The translations under genes and the position numbers were made by a program. Positions 17,850-28,585 of a stretch of 64,000 bases of DNA are shown here, in pieces (position 1 is the stretch's first letter; each line of letters opens with the position of its first letter). The notes beneath the pieces were generated by a model. That model was not told the DNA's origin and did not search any database. It saw only the letters and a program-made list of their open reading frames with translations. The DNA comes from Betaproteobacteria bacterium (GTDB lineage: Bacteria > Pseudomonadota > Gammaproteobacteria > Burkholderiales > SG8-39), in NCBI GenBank assembly GCA_947482825.1, contig CANKMT010000014.1:1-64000 (forward strand). Reading direction: 5' to 3'.

Positions 17850-18830
17850 ATGAAACGGCGCATGAAGAAGCCGATCCTCTCCCTGCTCCTGCTTCTTGCT
17901 GCGGTGCTTGCAAACGCTGTGCATGCGCAGCCCTATCCCGCAAAGCCCGTTCGCCTGATCGTGCCTTTCGCGCCGGGCGGCACCACCGATGTGCTCGCGC
18001 GGTTGTTGGCACAGAAGCTCACCGATTCGCTCGGCCAGCAATTTATCATCGAGAACAAACCCGGCGCCGGCGGCAACATCGGCACCGAACTCGCGGTGAA
18101 ATCGCCGGCCGACGGGTACACGCTGGTCATGAGCTTCGATGGCACGCTGGCAATCAACCCGAACACCTACGCGAAGATGCCGTTCGATCCGCAGAAGGAC
18201 CTCGTTGCGGTAGCCAATGTCGCTCAGGTGCCGCTTCTCATCGTTGTCCATCCGGGCGTCGCGGCGACAAACATCGCGCAGTTCGTTGCGCTTGCGAAGA
18301 CGAATCCGGGACGGATCAACTATTCCTCGGCCAGCCACGGCAGCACCGGGCATCTGACCGGCGAGCTGTTCGGCGCGCGCGCCGGCCTGTCGATCGTGCA
18401 TGTTTCATACAAAGGCGGCGGGCAGGCCGTGCAGGATCTGCTGGGCGGCCAGATCCAGATGCTCGTCACGGCGTTGCCGACGGTGGAAGGCCACCTGAAG
18501 GGCGGCAAGCTGAGGGCGTTGGCATTTACATCATCGAAGCGAGTCCCGGGTGCTCCCGAAGTGCCGACGCTGGCCGAGTCCGGCTATCCGGGCCTGGAAG
18601 TGCTCTCGTGGTACGGCATCCTTGCGCCGGCGGGCACGCCGCAGGAAGTCGTGCGCAAGCTGAATGCCGAGACCAACAAGATCCTGCAGGCGCCGGACGT
18701 GCGTGAGCGCCTCGCTGCTCTCGGGACCGAACCGACTGGCGGAACGCCCGAGCAGTTTGCGCAGGTGATCCGGGCTGATACCGTGCGCTGGGCGAAAGTC
18801 GTGTCCGATGCAGGGATCCGGATAGAGTGA
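17850..18830 (+). CDS. Bug-family (tripartite tricarboxylate receptor) periplasmic binding protein
   Basis: A 326-residue Bug/TctC receptor: signal peptide ending Val-His-Ala, then the family start Tyr-Pro-x-Lys-Pro-Val-Arg-Leu-Ile-Val-Pro-Phe-x-Pro-Gly-Gly-x-Thr-Asp and Asn-Lys-Pro-Gly-Ala-Gly-Gly-Asn-Ile-Gly. Bug proteins bind small carboxylates or amides in the periplasm. No TctA/TctB membrane partners are nearby, as for most orphan Bug proteins. ATG codons at 17850 and 17862 are both possible; neither has a clear ribosome site. Confidence 0.92.
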   Translation: MKRRMKKPILSLLLLLAAVLANAVHAQPYPAKPVRLIVPFAPGGTTDVLARLLAQKLTDSLGQQFIIENKPGAGGNIGTELAVKSPADGYTLVMSFDGTLAINPNTYAKMPFDPQKDLVAVANVAQVPLLIVVHPGVAATNIAQFVALAKTNPGRINYSSASHGSTGHLTGELFGARAGLSIVHVSYKGGGQAVQDLLGGQIQMLVTALPTVEGHLKGGKLRALAFTSSKRVPGAPEVPTLAESGYPGLEVLSWYGILAPAGTPQEVVRKLNAETNKILQAPDVRERLAALGTEPTGGTPEQFAQVIRADTVRWAKVVSDAGIRIE

Positions 18831-18837
18831 TCAGGTC

Positions 18838-18945
18838 ATGACCGCGAATATTCGACGCCGTCGCCTGTTGCTCGCGGGGTGCGCGTTCTTCTTGCCCCAG
18901 GCAAGCCGGGCGGCCGACTATCCGGCACTCAAACCGGCCGACTAG
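18838..18945 (+). pseudogene. 35-codon secretion-signal remnant, unrecognised
   Basis: An ATG 8 bases after the Bug stop opens a 35-codon frame with a basic start (Arg-Arg-Arg-Arg), a hydrophobic Leu-Leu-Leu-Ala-Gly-Cys-Ala-Phe-Phe segment and an Ala-x-Ala-type cleavage site, ending right after what should be the mature N-terminus. It looks like the front of an exported protein whose body has been lost. It could also be noise. Confidence 0.3.
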
Positions 18946-19001
18946 GGCATGGCTGCGCTAAACGCGCAGTGAATTGCCGGAGGTAGAGACGCAGCCCGGC
19001 G

Positions 19002-20459
19002 CTAGCGGCGCCAGAATCCCGGCGTGAAAACCACGACCAGCGTGAACAACTCCAAGCGTCCAAGCAGCAGCGTAGCCGTGCATACCCAGGTCTGGAAGTC
19101 GGTCAGCACCGCAAAGGTGGTCGCGGGTCCGACCTGGTTCAGTCCGGGGCCCATGTTGTTGATGCATGCGAGGGACGCAGAGAACGCCGATATGATGTCC
19201 AGCCCGGTCGCCGCGAGCAACAGCGTGGACAGCGTGACCGTGGCACCGTACATCAGCATGAACGCCAGCACTGCGAAGATGATTTTGCCATCGACCGGCT
19301 GACCGGACAGCTTGACCGGTACCTGCGCGCGGGGGTGGATGATGCGGGTCATTTCACGGAATGCCTGATGGAACATCAGGCGCGCGCGAATCATTTTGAT
19401 GCCGCCCCCGGTTGAACCCGAGCAGGTGCAGAAGCAGGACAGGATCAGCATCCACACCGGGACGAACACCGGCCAGACGTTGAAATCGGTGTTCGCATAC
19501 CCGGTGGTGGTCGCCACGGACACCACGTTGAACGCGGAATAGCGCAATGCCGTCCAGAACTCCGGATACACCGCCGTGTGCTGCAGGTAGAGCGCGACGC
19601 CCAGGACGCTTACCGCCAGGACACCGAGAAGCGCCGTGGCTTCCGGATCGCGGCGGTAGATTCTCGTGCCGCTGCCGCGAAGAAACTGGAAGTGCGTAGC
19701 GAAGTTGATGCTTGCCGCGATCATGAATGCGATGCCGACGAACTCGATGGCGGGAGAGTCGAAGTGGCCGAAGCTCGCGTCGTGAGTTGAGAATCCGCCC
19801 AGGCCGGTAGTCGTCAGCGCATGCATCAGCGAGTCCAGCCAGTTCATGCCGGCAAGACGGTAGGCAAAGATGCAGGCTATGGTCAGGCCGACATACACCA
19901 ACCACAGTCCCTTCGCCGTCTGCGCCATGCGCGGGGTAAGCTTGGTGTCTTTCATCGGGCCGGGCGTTTCCGCTTTGAAGACTTGGCTGCCGCCGACCCC
20001 CAGCAACGGCAGGATGGCGACGGCCAGGACGATGATTCCCATTCCGCCGACCCAAACCATCAACCCCCGCCACAGGTTGATCGAAGCCGGCAGCGCATCG
20101 AGCCCGGTGAGTACTGTGGCGCCGCTCGCGGTCAGTCCGGAAACGGCCTCGAAGTAGGCGTCGGTAACGCTCAGGCCGGGGATGTGCAGAAGTAACGGCA
20201 ACATTGCGAAGACAGGCAACACCGTCCAGACCAGCGACACCAGCAGGAATCCATCGCGCGTCTGCAGTTCCTGATTATGCTTGTGTACCAGCAGCCACAA
20301 CGCGATCGCCGCCAACCCCGTGATTGCGATCGCCCTGAGGTAGGCGTTCGCCGCGCCATCATCGATCAACAGCGACACAGCGAGCGGCAAAGCCATGAAA
20401 AGCGCAAGCAGCATCGCGGCAAAGGCCAGCAGGTAGAGAACCGGCTTTACGCGAACCAT
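19002..20459 (-). CDS. trkH: Trk potassium uptake channel subunit TrkH
   Basis: The 485-residue membrane protein has four M1-P-M2 repeats typical of TrkH/KtrB. Selectivity-filter loops are visible (Thr-Ala-Ser-Gly-Ala-Thr, Thr-Thr-Gly-Leu-Gly-Gly-Phe-Ser, Thr-Thr-Thr-Gly-Tyr-Ala, Asn-Asn-Met-Gly-Pro-Gly) as is the Gly-Ser-Thr-Gly-Gly-Gly-Ile-Lys gating-loop motif. It imports K+ under control of cytoplasmic TrkA, encoded 28 bases upstream on the same strand. Confidence 0.96.
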   Translation of the reverse strand: MVRVKPVLYLLAFAAMLLALFMALPLAVSLLIDDGAANAYLRAIAITGLAAIALWLLVHKHNQELQTRDGFLLVSLVWTVLPVFAMLPLLLHIPGLSVTDAYFEAVSGLTASGATVLTGLDALPASINLWRGLMVWVGGMGIIVLAVAILPLLGVGGSQVFKAETPGPMKDTKLTPRMAQTAKGLWLVYVGLTIACIFAYRLAGMNWLDSLMHALTTTGLGGFSTHDASFGHFDSPAIEFVGIAFMIAASINFATHFQFLRGSGTRIYRRDPEATALLGVLAVSVLGVALYLQHTAVYPEFWTALRYSAFNVVSVATTTGYANTDFNVWPVFVPVWMLILSCFCTCSGSTGGGIKMIRARLMFHQAFREMTRIIHPRAQVPVKLSGQPVDGKIIFAVLAFMLMYGATVTLSTLLLAATGLDIISAFSASLACINNMGPGLNQVGPATTFAVLTDFQTWVCTATLLLGRLELFTLVVVFTPGFWRR

Positions 20460-20487
20460 CGGCGCTGCATCCCCAAGGGCTTCGCTT

Positions 20488-21852
20488 TCACAGGAAGCTG
20501 ACGCTCACCTGGAACAGCTTCTCGACTTTTGGCAGCATCTTCTTGTCGGTCACGAACACGATGACGTGATCCCCGGCCCGCACTTCGGTGTCGTGATGCG
20601 CCATGATTACTTCGTCGCCGCGGACCAGCGCGCCGATCGTCGTGCCGGACGGCAATTCTATCTGCTCCACGCGGCGATTGACCAACCTGCACGACTCGGA
20701 GTCGCCATGAACCACAGCCTCGAGCGCTTCGGCCGCCCCGCGCCTGAGGCTGTGTACCTGGGCGACGTCCCCGCGGCGCACATGCGCGAGGAGCGTACCG
20801 AGCGTCGCCTGGGCGGGCGAGACCGCAATGTCGATCCGCCCGGATTCGAGCAGTTCGACGTAACGGCGCCGGTTGATCAAGGCCACCACGCGGCGCGCGC
20901 CCATGCTCTTGGCCAGCAGGCAGGCCATGATGTTGTTCTCGTCGTCGTTGGTGACGGCGATGAAGATATCCATTTCTGCGACGTTCTCGGACTCGAGTAG
21001 CGCCTCGTCGGTGACGTCGCCCTGCAGCACCAGTGTCTTTTCCAGCTGCGCGGCGAGCAATTCACACCGGCGCTTATTGTGCTCGACCACCTTGACCACA
21101 TAGTCCCGGTCCAGGGTCTGGGCCAGGCGCAGGCCGATGTTGCCGCCGCCGGCGATCATGACTCTGCGCACGGGCTTGTCCATGCGGCGCAGTTCGCGCA
21201 TCACGTCGCGGATATTGCGCGTGGCGGCAAGGCAGAACACCTCATCGCCGGGCTGCACCACGGTATTGCCCTCGGGAACAATGGCCCGGTCGTTCCGAAA
21301 GATCGCCGCCACGCGCACGTCCACGTTCGGCAAGTCGGTGCGCAACTGGCTCAAGGGGCGTCCGACCAGCGGCCCGCCCTCGAAGGCGCGCACGGCGACG
21401 AGGCTTACCCGGCCGTCGGCGAATTCAAGCACCTGGAGGGCCTCCGGAAATTCGATCAGCTTGACCAGGTAGTCGGTGACGACCTGCTCGGGGCAGATGC
21501 ACAGATCGACCGCGAACCCGTCGGGCCCGAGGATGCGCTCGCTTTCCATGTACTCGGTGGCGCGGACGCGGGCAATGCGCGTGGGCACGTTGAACAGCTG
21601 CGCAGCGATCTTGCAGGCGACGAGATTGACTTCGTCGCTTTGCGTAACCGCAATGAGCATGTCCGCGTCTTCAATGCCTGCATCGACCAGCACCGAAGGA
21701 TAGGACGCGTTGCCGGCCACGGTCCGTAGGTCGAACCGGTCCTGCAGCACGCGCAGCCGGGGCTCATCGACATCAACGATCGTGATGTCGTTCTGTTCCG
21801 AGACCAGGCTCTCGGCCAGCGAGGCGCCGACACGCCCGGCGCCGAGGATCAC
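20488..21852 (-). CDS. trkA: Trk potassium uptake regulatory protein TrkA
   Basis: TrkA is the peripheral nucleotide-binding subunit that gates TrkH. The 454 residues contain two TrkA-N Rossmann modules (Ile-Leu-Gly-Ala-Gly-Arg-Val-Gly at the start, Ile-Ala-Gly-Gly-Gly-Asn-Ile-Gly near 225) and two TrkA-C domains. I choose the GTG at 21850-21852, which shares one base with the upstream stop (TAGTG); the next in-frame ATG at 21951 would add 33 atypical residues inside the VOC gene. Part of a reductase-VOC-trkA-trkH unit. Confidence 0.94.
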   Translation of the reverse strand: MILGAGRVGASLAESLVSEQNDITIVDVDEPRLRVLQDRFDLRTVAGNASYPSVLVDAGIEDADMLIAVTQSDEVNLVACKIAAQLFNVPTRIARVRATEYMESERILGPDGFAVDLCICPEQVVTDYLVKLIEFPEALQVLEFADGRVSLVAVRAFEGGPLVGRPLSQLRTDLPNVDVRVAAIFRNDRAIVPEGNTVVQPGDEVFCLAATRNIRDVMRELRRMDKPVRRVMIAGGGNIGLRLAQTLDRDYVVKVVEHNKRRCELLAAQLEKTLVLQGDVTDEALLESENVAEMDIFIAVTNDDENNIMACLLAKSMGARRVVALINRRRYVELLESGRIDIAVSPAQATLGTLLAHVRRGDVAQVHSLRRGAAEALEAVVHGDSESCRLVNRRVEQIELPSGTTIGALVRGDEVIMAHHDTEVRAGDHVIVFVTDKKMLPKVEKLFQVSVSFL

Positions 21853-22463
21853 TATTCTGATTTTGCTGCTCCCAGTCGGCCAGGCAAGGTCGTGTCCTGC
21901 CCCTCGGGCGGGTTTGCAATCGCGTCCTCGAGAGACTGCTCTTCGCGCCACTGCTCCGGCGGGCGCACGCGGCCGTCGCTGCTGACCTGGTCAAGACCCC
22001 AGAAGATTTCGAGGCAGTGTCCGTCCGGGTCACGGAACTCGACCGCCACCTGGCAGCCCGCGCGGCGCCGCCCATCGAAGTCGATTATCACGCCGTGGCG
22101 CTGCAGGTGCTCGCGCGCTCGCACGACTTCTTCGAGCGTCGCAACCTCGAAGGCGAGGTGGTGCATTTCGCGGCTTCCGGAGGGGGCCTGCGCCCCGCCT
22201 ACGAGGGCGACGCCGTGGTGATCGGCATTGCAGCGCATGAACACCATCCCGCCTTTCATCATGCTCTCGGGGTAGACGTCGGAGACGCGAAAACCCAGTA
22301 CCTCGTTGTAGAAATCGACCGAGCGCTTGAGGTCGGTGACCTTCAGGACCACATGGCCGAGCTTGGTGACCTTGAAGGGCAGGCCGGAGGGCGGAGCAAT
22401 GCGCCGCAGCGCTTCGGCTGCGGGACTGCGCAGCCCCTCAAGATCGAAGACCCCCCTGGGCAT
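21852..22463 (-). CDS. VOC-family (glyoxalase/dioxygenase-like) protein
   Basis: The 203-residue protein contains one VOC module pair: Leu-Gly-His-Val-Val-Leu-Lys-Val near residue 35 and Met-His-His-Leu-Ala-Phe-Glu-Val near 100, with Gly-His-Cys-Leu-Glu-Ile-Phe near 155. His and Glu metal ligands of the fold are kept. The substrate is unknown. It overlaps trkA by one base and follows a ferredoxin-type reductase by 18 bases, an unusual partner for a K+ channel. Confidence 0.85.
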   Translation of the reverse strand: MPRGVFDLEGLRSPAAEALRRIAPPSGLPFKVTKLGHVVLKVTDLKRSVDFYNEVLGFRVSDVYPESMMKGGMVFMRCNADHHGVALVGGAQAPSGSREMHHLAFEVATLEEVVRAREHLQRHGVIIDFDGRRRAGCQVAVEFRDPDGHCLEIFWGLDQVSSDGRVRPPEQWREEQSLEDAIANPPEGQDTTLPGRLGAAKSE

Positions 22464-22481
22464 GACGGCCTCCTGGCGGCT

Positions 22482-23510
22482 TCAGGTCTTCGCGAGGTCC
22501 GCGGCGGTGGTGAAGCTGTCGGCATAGAACTCATCTTCCGGCAGCTTGCAGTGCGCGATGAAGTCGGAGCGCGCCGAATCGACCATGATCGGCACGCCGC
22601 ACGCATAAACCTGGAAGCCCGAAAGGTCCGGGAAATCCTCCATGACCGCGCGATGAACAAAGCCGGTGCGCCCCTGCCAGTTGTCTTCCGAAGCGGCCTC
22701 CGAGATCACCGGCACATAGGCGAAGAAAGCGCCGAACTCCCCCGCCCACTTCTGCGCGAGCTCATGCATGTAGAGGTCGCGCGGCCGCCGGCCGCCCCAG
22801 TAGAGCGTCATTGGCCGCACGATCTTCTTCTCCATCGCGTATTCGATGATCGACTTGATCGGCGCGAAGCCGGTGCCCGAGGCGACGAACACGATCGGTT
22901 TCTCGGACTCTTCACGCAGGAAGAAGGTGCCCAGCGGCGCTTCGAAGCGCAGGATGTCCTTTTCCTTCATCTTGCCGAACACGTGGTCGGTGAACTGGCC
23001 GCCCGGCACGTGGCGCACGTGGACCTCGACAAGTTCGTCGTCGTGCGGTGCGTTGCCCATGGAGAAGCTGCGGCGCGTGCCGTCGCGCAACAGGAACTCG
23101 AGATACTGGCCGGCCAGGAACTGCAATCGCTCGCTGGCTGGGAGCTTCAGCTTCAGCACGATGACGTCGTCGGTGAGCTTTTGCATCGAATGGATGCGGC
23201 AGGGCAGCGTCTTTATCGGGATGTCGCCGGCCTTGCCGACCAGGCGCGCCTCGAGCACGCAGTCGGTCAGCGGCTTGGCCTGGCAAAAGAGTGCCTTGCC
23301 CTGTTCGCGTTCGGCCGCCGGCAGAGCTTTTTCCTGGTAAGTCCCGTAGTCGATGCTTCCGGAGACGATCTTGCCTTTGCACGAGCCGCAGGCGCCGTTC
23401 TTGCAGCCGTAGGGAATGACAAGTCCCGAGCGCAACGCCGCAGTGAGGACCGACTCGCCGTCCTCGACCTGGAAGGCCTGGCCGCCGGGGGAAAGGGTTA
23501 CGGTGTGCAT
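22482..23510 (-). CDS. CDP-6-deoxy-delta-3,4-glucoseen reductase-like ferredoxin-NAD(P)H reductase
   Basis: A 342-residue iron-sulfur flavoprotein: an N-terminal plant-type [2Fe-2S] domain with Cys36-x4-Cys41-x2-Cys44 and Cys76, then an FAD domain (Arg-x-Phe-Ser-Met-Gly-Asn near residue 140) and an NAD(P)-binding domain (Gly-Thr-Gly-Phe-Ala-Pro). In betaproteobacteria this protein is usually named after AscD of dideoxysugar synthesis, but with no sugar genes here it more likely serves as a generic electron-transfer reductase. The start is the ATG at 23508-23510, giving the normal short beta-strand N-terminus. Confidence 0.85.
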   Translation of the reverse strand: MHTVTLSPGGQAFQVEDGESVLTAALRSGLVIPYGCKNGACGSCKGKIVSGSIDYGTYQEKALPAAEREQGKALFCQAKPLTDCVLEARLVGKAGDIPIKTLPCRIHSMQKLTDDVIVLKLKLPASERLQFLAGQYLEFLLRDGTRRSFSMGNAPHDDELVEVHVRHVPGGQFTDHVFGKMKEKDILRFEAPLGTFFLREESEKPIVFVASGTGFAPIKSIIEYAMEKKIVRPMTLYWGGRRPRDLYMHELAQKWAGEFGAFFAYVPVISEAASEDNWQGRTGFVHRAVMEDFPDLSGFQVYACGVPIMVDSARSDFIAHCKLPEDEFYADSFTTAADLAKT

Positions 23511-23528
23511 GGTGCGTAAAATGGCGGC

Positions 23529-24362
23529 ATGAAACGCCTGTTGGTCATCGGTTTTGGCGACATCGCCCATCGTACTGCCGCGCTGCTGCCGAAAGGAGTC
23601 GAGGTGCGCGCTGTTTCGCGCAAAACCGGCTTCGACCTGGATCGTCCCGAAACGCTGGGTGCGCTGGGCGGGTGGGCCGACAGCGTGCTGCATTGCGCCC
23701 CTCCCCCTGCCGCGGGGAATACGGACCCGCGGACCGCCGCGCTTCTTGGCGCGCTCGAAACGGGGGGCATTCTACCAAGGCGGCTCGTGTACATCGGCAC
23801 CAGCGGTGTTTATGGGGATTGCGGTGGGGCGCTCGTGGACGAGTCGCGCGCCGTGAATCCGCAAACCCCGCGCGCCGTGCGTCGGATCGACGCGGAAAGG
23901 CAGCTGGCCCAATGGAGCGAGTTGCACGGGGCTGCGCTGGTCGTCCTGCGTGCCCCCGGCATCTATGCGGCCGATCGACTCCCGGAGGCGCGCCTCGCGC
24001 AAGGAATCCCGATCCTGGCCGACAAAGACGATGTGTATACGAACCATATCCATGCCGACGATCTCGCGGTGATTGCGCTTGCGGCAATGAACCCCGAGGC
24101 GCCGGCCGGCTTCTACAATGCTTCGGACGACACGCACCTGAAGATGGGTGAATGGTTCGACCTGGTTGCCGATAGGCTGGGGTTGCCGAAGCTCATGCGC
24201 GTGAGTCGGGCGGAAGCGGCGCAGCGGATCCCGGCCCCGATGCTTTCCTTCATGAGCGAATCGCGGCGGCTCGTAAATCGCAAGATGAAGGAAGCGTTGG
24301 GTGTCGAACTGCGCTACCCAAGTGTCCGCGAAGGCGTGCCGATCAGGCGGCGGGCGGCATGA
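23529..24362 (+). CDS. NAD(P)-dependent epimerase/dehydratase-like protein (YeeZ type)
   Basis: The 277-residue short-chain-dehydrogenase-like protein starts with a Rossmann motif (Leu-Val-Ile-Gly-Phe-Gly-Asp-Ile-Ala) and has Thr-Ser-Gly-Val-Tyr-Gly near residue 97, although the usual Tyr-x3-Lys catalytic pair is not evident. It resembles YeeZ-type proteins of unknown substrate. Its start is only 18 bases from the divergent reductase start, so promoters overlap. Its stop overlaps cutA (ATGA). Confidence 0.82.
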   Translation: MKRLLVIGFGDIAHRTAALLPKGVEVRAVSRKTGFDLDRPETLGALGGWADSVLHCAPPPAAGNTDPRTAALLGALETGGILPRRLVYIGTSGVYGDCGGALVDESRAVNPQTPRAVRRIDAERQLAQWSELHGAALVVLRAPGIYAADRLPEARLAQGIPILADKDDVYTNHIHADDLAVIALAAMNPEAPAGFYNASDDTHLKMGEWFDLVADRLGLPKLMRVSRAEAAQRIPAPMLSFMSESRRLVNRKMKEALGVELRYPSVREGVPIRRRAA

Positions 24363-24724
24363 GCTGCGAGAACGGTGGCGACAGCGATGCCGCCCAATCC
24401 GGCGTGCTGGTGGTGATCACCAATCTCCCGGATCGCGCGGCCGCCGAGAAGCTTGCGGCGACACTCGTCGAATCCCGTCTGGCGGCGTGCGTGAATATCC
24501 TGGCGCCCTGCCGTTCGGTCTACCGCTGGAAGGATGCGATCCAGCACGATGAGGAGCACCCGATGCTGGTCAAGACCACGGTCGAGCGTTACCCTGCGCT
24601 CGAGTCGGCCATCCGTGCCGGGCATCCCTACGAACTTCCCGAAATCATCGCTGTCCCAGTCTCGGCAGGATTGCCTGCCTACCTTGATTGGGTCCGGGAC
24701 GAGACCCGCGAGCCACGCCAATGA
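24359..24724 (+). CDS. cutA: Divalent-cation tolerance protein CutA
   Basis: The 121-residue protein has the CutA1 fold marks: Val-Val-Ile-Thr-Asn-Leu-Pro-Asp, Leu-Ala-Ala-Cys-Val-Asn-Ile, Ser-Val-Tyr-Arg-Trp-Lys and His-Pro-Tyr-Glu-Leu-Pro-Glu-Ile. CutA is a very stable trimer linked to copper tolerance, though its mechanism is unsettled. It precedes dsbD with an ATGA overlap; a cutA-dsbD pair is common in proteobacteria. Confidence 0.94.
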   Translation: MSCENGGDSDAAQSGVLVVITNLPDRAAAEKLAATLVESRLAACVNILAPCRSVYRWKDAIQHDEEHPMLVKTTVERYPALESAIRAGHPYELPEIIAVPVSAGLPAYLDWVRDETREPRQ

Positions 24725-26370
24725 TTGCAGCCCCCGTGCTACGCCAGCTGATGGCCCCGTTGCTCGCCCTGCTGTTCGCGATTTTCGCGGGCTTGGCCAA
24801 CGCGGTGTCCGAAGCGGATCTGCTTGAGCCCGAGAAAGCCTTCCTCATGAAGACGCGTGTGCTGGACGATCGCGCGCTCGAGGTGACTTTCACGATCGCG
24901 CCGGGCTACTACATGTATCGCGAGCGCTTCCAGTTCGCTGTCGATGCAGGGTTTAGCGCGCCATTTGCGCTCGGTAAGCCCGAGTTCCCGGCGGGCACGC
25001 GCAAGAAGGATGAGTTTTTCGGCGAAGTCGAGACCTACCGCAGGCAAGTGGCGATCCGCGTGCCGGTGGAAAGGCCGGCCGGCGGAGGGGACCAGTTCAG
25101 GCTGGTGGTGACTTCGCAGGGCTGCGCGGACGTTGGCGTGTGCTATGTGCCGATGCAGAGCAAGGCGAACATCAGGCTCGCCGCCGCCGGCTCGGCAGGC
25201 TCGGGTGCGCCGTCGTTCACGCAAGGCCCCGATTCGGTCCCGCCCTCGTCTTACAAGGCTTCGCGGCTTTCTTCTTCGGCCAGCGACTTCGATATCGTCG
25301 CGCTGTTCGAGTCGGGCAGCTTCTGGCTGGTGCTCGCGAGCTTCCTCGGATTCGGGCTGCTGCTCGCTTTCACGCCCTGCATGCTGCCGATGATCCCGAT
25401 CCTTTCGGGCATCATCGCGGGCGAAGGCCGCGACCTCAACAAGGTGCGCGCGCTGATCCTGTCCACGGCCTATGTGCTCGGCATGGCGGTGACCTACGCG
25501 ATCGCCGGCGTGGCCGCGGCCTACTCGGGCACGCTGATCGCGGCCGCTTTGCAGAACCCGTGGGTGCTGACCACGTTTGCGCTCGTGTTCGTCTGGCTCG
25601 CGCTGTCGATGTTCGGGTTCCACGACCTGCAATTGCCGGCCTTCCTGCACGACCGATTGTCTTCCACGCACTACAAGCTGCGCGGCGGCCACGTGGCTTC
25701 GGTCGCGGCGATGGGGGTGCTCTCGGCGATCATCGTGAGCCCATGCGTCGCGGCGCCACTCGCCGGTGCATTGCTCTACATCAGCCAGACGCGCGACGTG
25801 GTGCTGGGTGGCGGTGCTCTTTTTGCGATGGCGCTTGGCATGGGCGCTCCGCTGGTCGTGGTCGGCGTGTCGGAGGGCGCGTTCCTGCCGAGATCGGGCC
25901 CCTGGATGGAGGGCGTCAAGAAATTCTTCGGCGTGCTCATGCTCGCGGTCGCGGTGTGGATCGTGTGGCCGGTGGTGTCGCCTTTGCTCACCCCCAAGCC
26001 CCCCCCGCACGGCCTGGCGTTCCAGCGCGTCAATTCGGTCGCCGAGCTGAACGAGAAGCTGCGCGCGCCGGGCAAGCCCGTGCTGCTCGACTTTTACGCC
26101 GACTGGTGCGTGTCGTGCAAGGAGATGGAGTCGTTCACTTTCACCGACGCCCGCGTGAAAGCGAAGATGCAGGGCATGCTGCTGCTGCAGGCCGACGTGA
26201 CGGCGAACAGCGACGAGCACAAGGAACTGCTCAAGCGCTTTTCGCTCTTCGGGCCGCCGGGGATCATCTTCTTCGATGCGTCCGGCGCTGAGATCCGCGG
26301 CCTGCGCGTGATCGGCTACCAGAAGGCCGACAGTTTCCTCTCCGCACTCGACCGGGCCGGCGGAAACTGA
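24721..26370 (+). CDS. dsbD: Thiol:disulfide interchange protein DsbD
   Basis: DsbD carries electrons from cytoplasmic thioredoxin to periplasmic DsbC, DsbG and CcmG. All three redox pairs are visible in the 549 residues: Cys135/Cys141 in the N-terminal periplasmic domain, Cys220/Cys342 in the membrane domain (Phe-Thr-Pro-Cys and Ser-Pro-Cys) and Cys463-Val-Ser-Cys466 in the C-terminal thioredoxin domain. A signal peptide ends near Ala-Asn-Ala (residue 28). Its role fits the cytochrome c genes in the window, which need reduced CXXCH before heme attachment. Confidence 0.95.
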   Translation: MIAAPVLRQLMAPLLALLFAIFAGLANAVSEADLLEPEKAFLMKTRVLDDRALEVTFTIAPGYYMYRERFQFAVDAGFSAPFALGKPEFPAGTRKKDEFFGEVETYRRQVAIRVPVERPAGGGDQFRLVVTSQGCADVGVCYVPMQSKANIRLAAAGSAGSGAPSFTQGPDSVPPSSYKASRLSSSASDFDIVALFESGSFWLVLASFLGFGLLLAFTPCMLPMIPILSGIIAGEGRDLNKVRALILSTAYVLGMAVTYAIAGVAAAYSGTLIAAALQNPWVLTTFALVFVWLALSMFGFHDLQLPAFLHDRLSSTHYKLRGGHVASVAAMGVLSAIIVSPCVAAPLAGALLYISQTRDVVLGGGALFAMALGMGAPLVVVGVSEGAFLPRSGPWMEGVKKFFGVLMLAVAVWIVWPVVSPLLTPKPPPHGLAFQRVNSVAELNEKLRAPGKPVLLDFYADWCVSCKEMESFTFTDARVKAKMQGMLLLQADVTANSDEHKELLKRFSLFGPPGIIFFDASGAEIRGLRVIGYQKADSFLSALDRAGGN

Positions 26371-26375
26371 TTAGC

Positions 26376-26605
26376 GTGAACCTGCGCGTCCTCGGCAAGG
26401 CCAACGTGGCGCTGCTGTCGAACGAAACGGTCCTTTCGGCGATATCGCCGGCCATTGTCGCGAGAGTGAACCTGCAGATGCTGTTTTTCGCCGTGCTGGC
26501 TGCGCTCCACTGGACTTGAAACTCGCCACCGGACTCTTCGTGCTGGTGACGCTCGCGCTGCCGGCACTGAAGCGCGGCAGCGAGCCGGAGCGGATGCGCG
26601 AGTAA
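26376..26605 (+). pseudogene. Decayed small membrane-protein gene, frameshifted
   Basis: A frame from the GTG at 26376 encodes a mixed then hydrophobic stretch (Met-Leu-Phe-Phe-Ala-Val-Leu-Ala-Ala-Leu-His) and stops at 26519. A second frame opening at 26510 continues with another hydrophobic helix (Leu-Phe-Val-Leu-Val-Thr-Leu-Ala-Leu-Pro-Ala-Leu) and a charged tail, stopping at 26605. Joined, they make a 70-80 residue protein with two membrane helices. I do not recognise the family. A one-base indel near 26505-26515 would reconcile them. Confidence 0.4.
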
Positions 26606-26650
26606 GGCAACGGCATACAACCAAACGAATCACGACGGAGGGTCGGCGGC

Positions 26651-28500
<1,850 letters not shown>

Positions 28501-28551
28501 TTAATTATGGGTTTCGTCAGTCTACTGATTTTGTAAGAGAAATATTTTCTT

Positions 28552-28580
28552 GGAACTTTTCGCATTGGAGGCCACTCATA
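28552..28580 (+). promoter_or_regulatory. Candidate sigma-E (RpoE)-type promoter
   Basis: GGAACTT at 28552-28558 is an exact match to the E. coli sigma-E -35 element; TCATA at 28576-28580, after a 17-base spacer, fits the TCxxA -10 element. It points into the hemB-engB gap on the plus strand, where no protein gene starts. Transcription would begin near 28586. Confidence 0.5.
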
Positions 28581-28585
28581 TCCAC

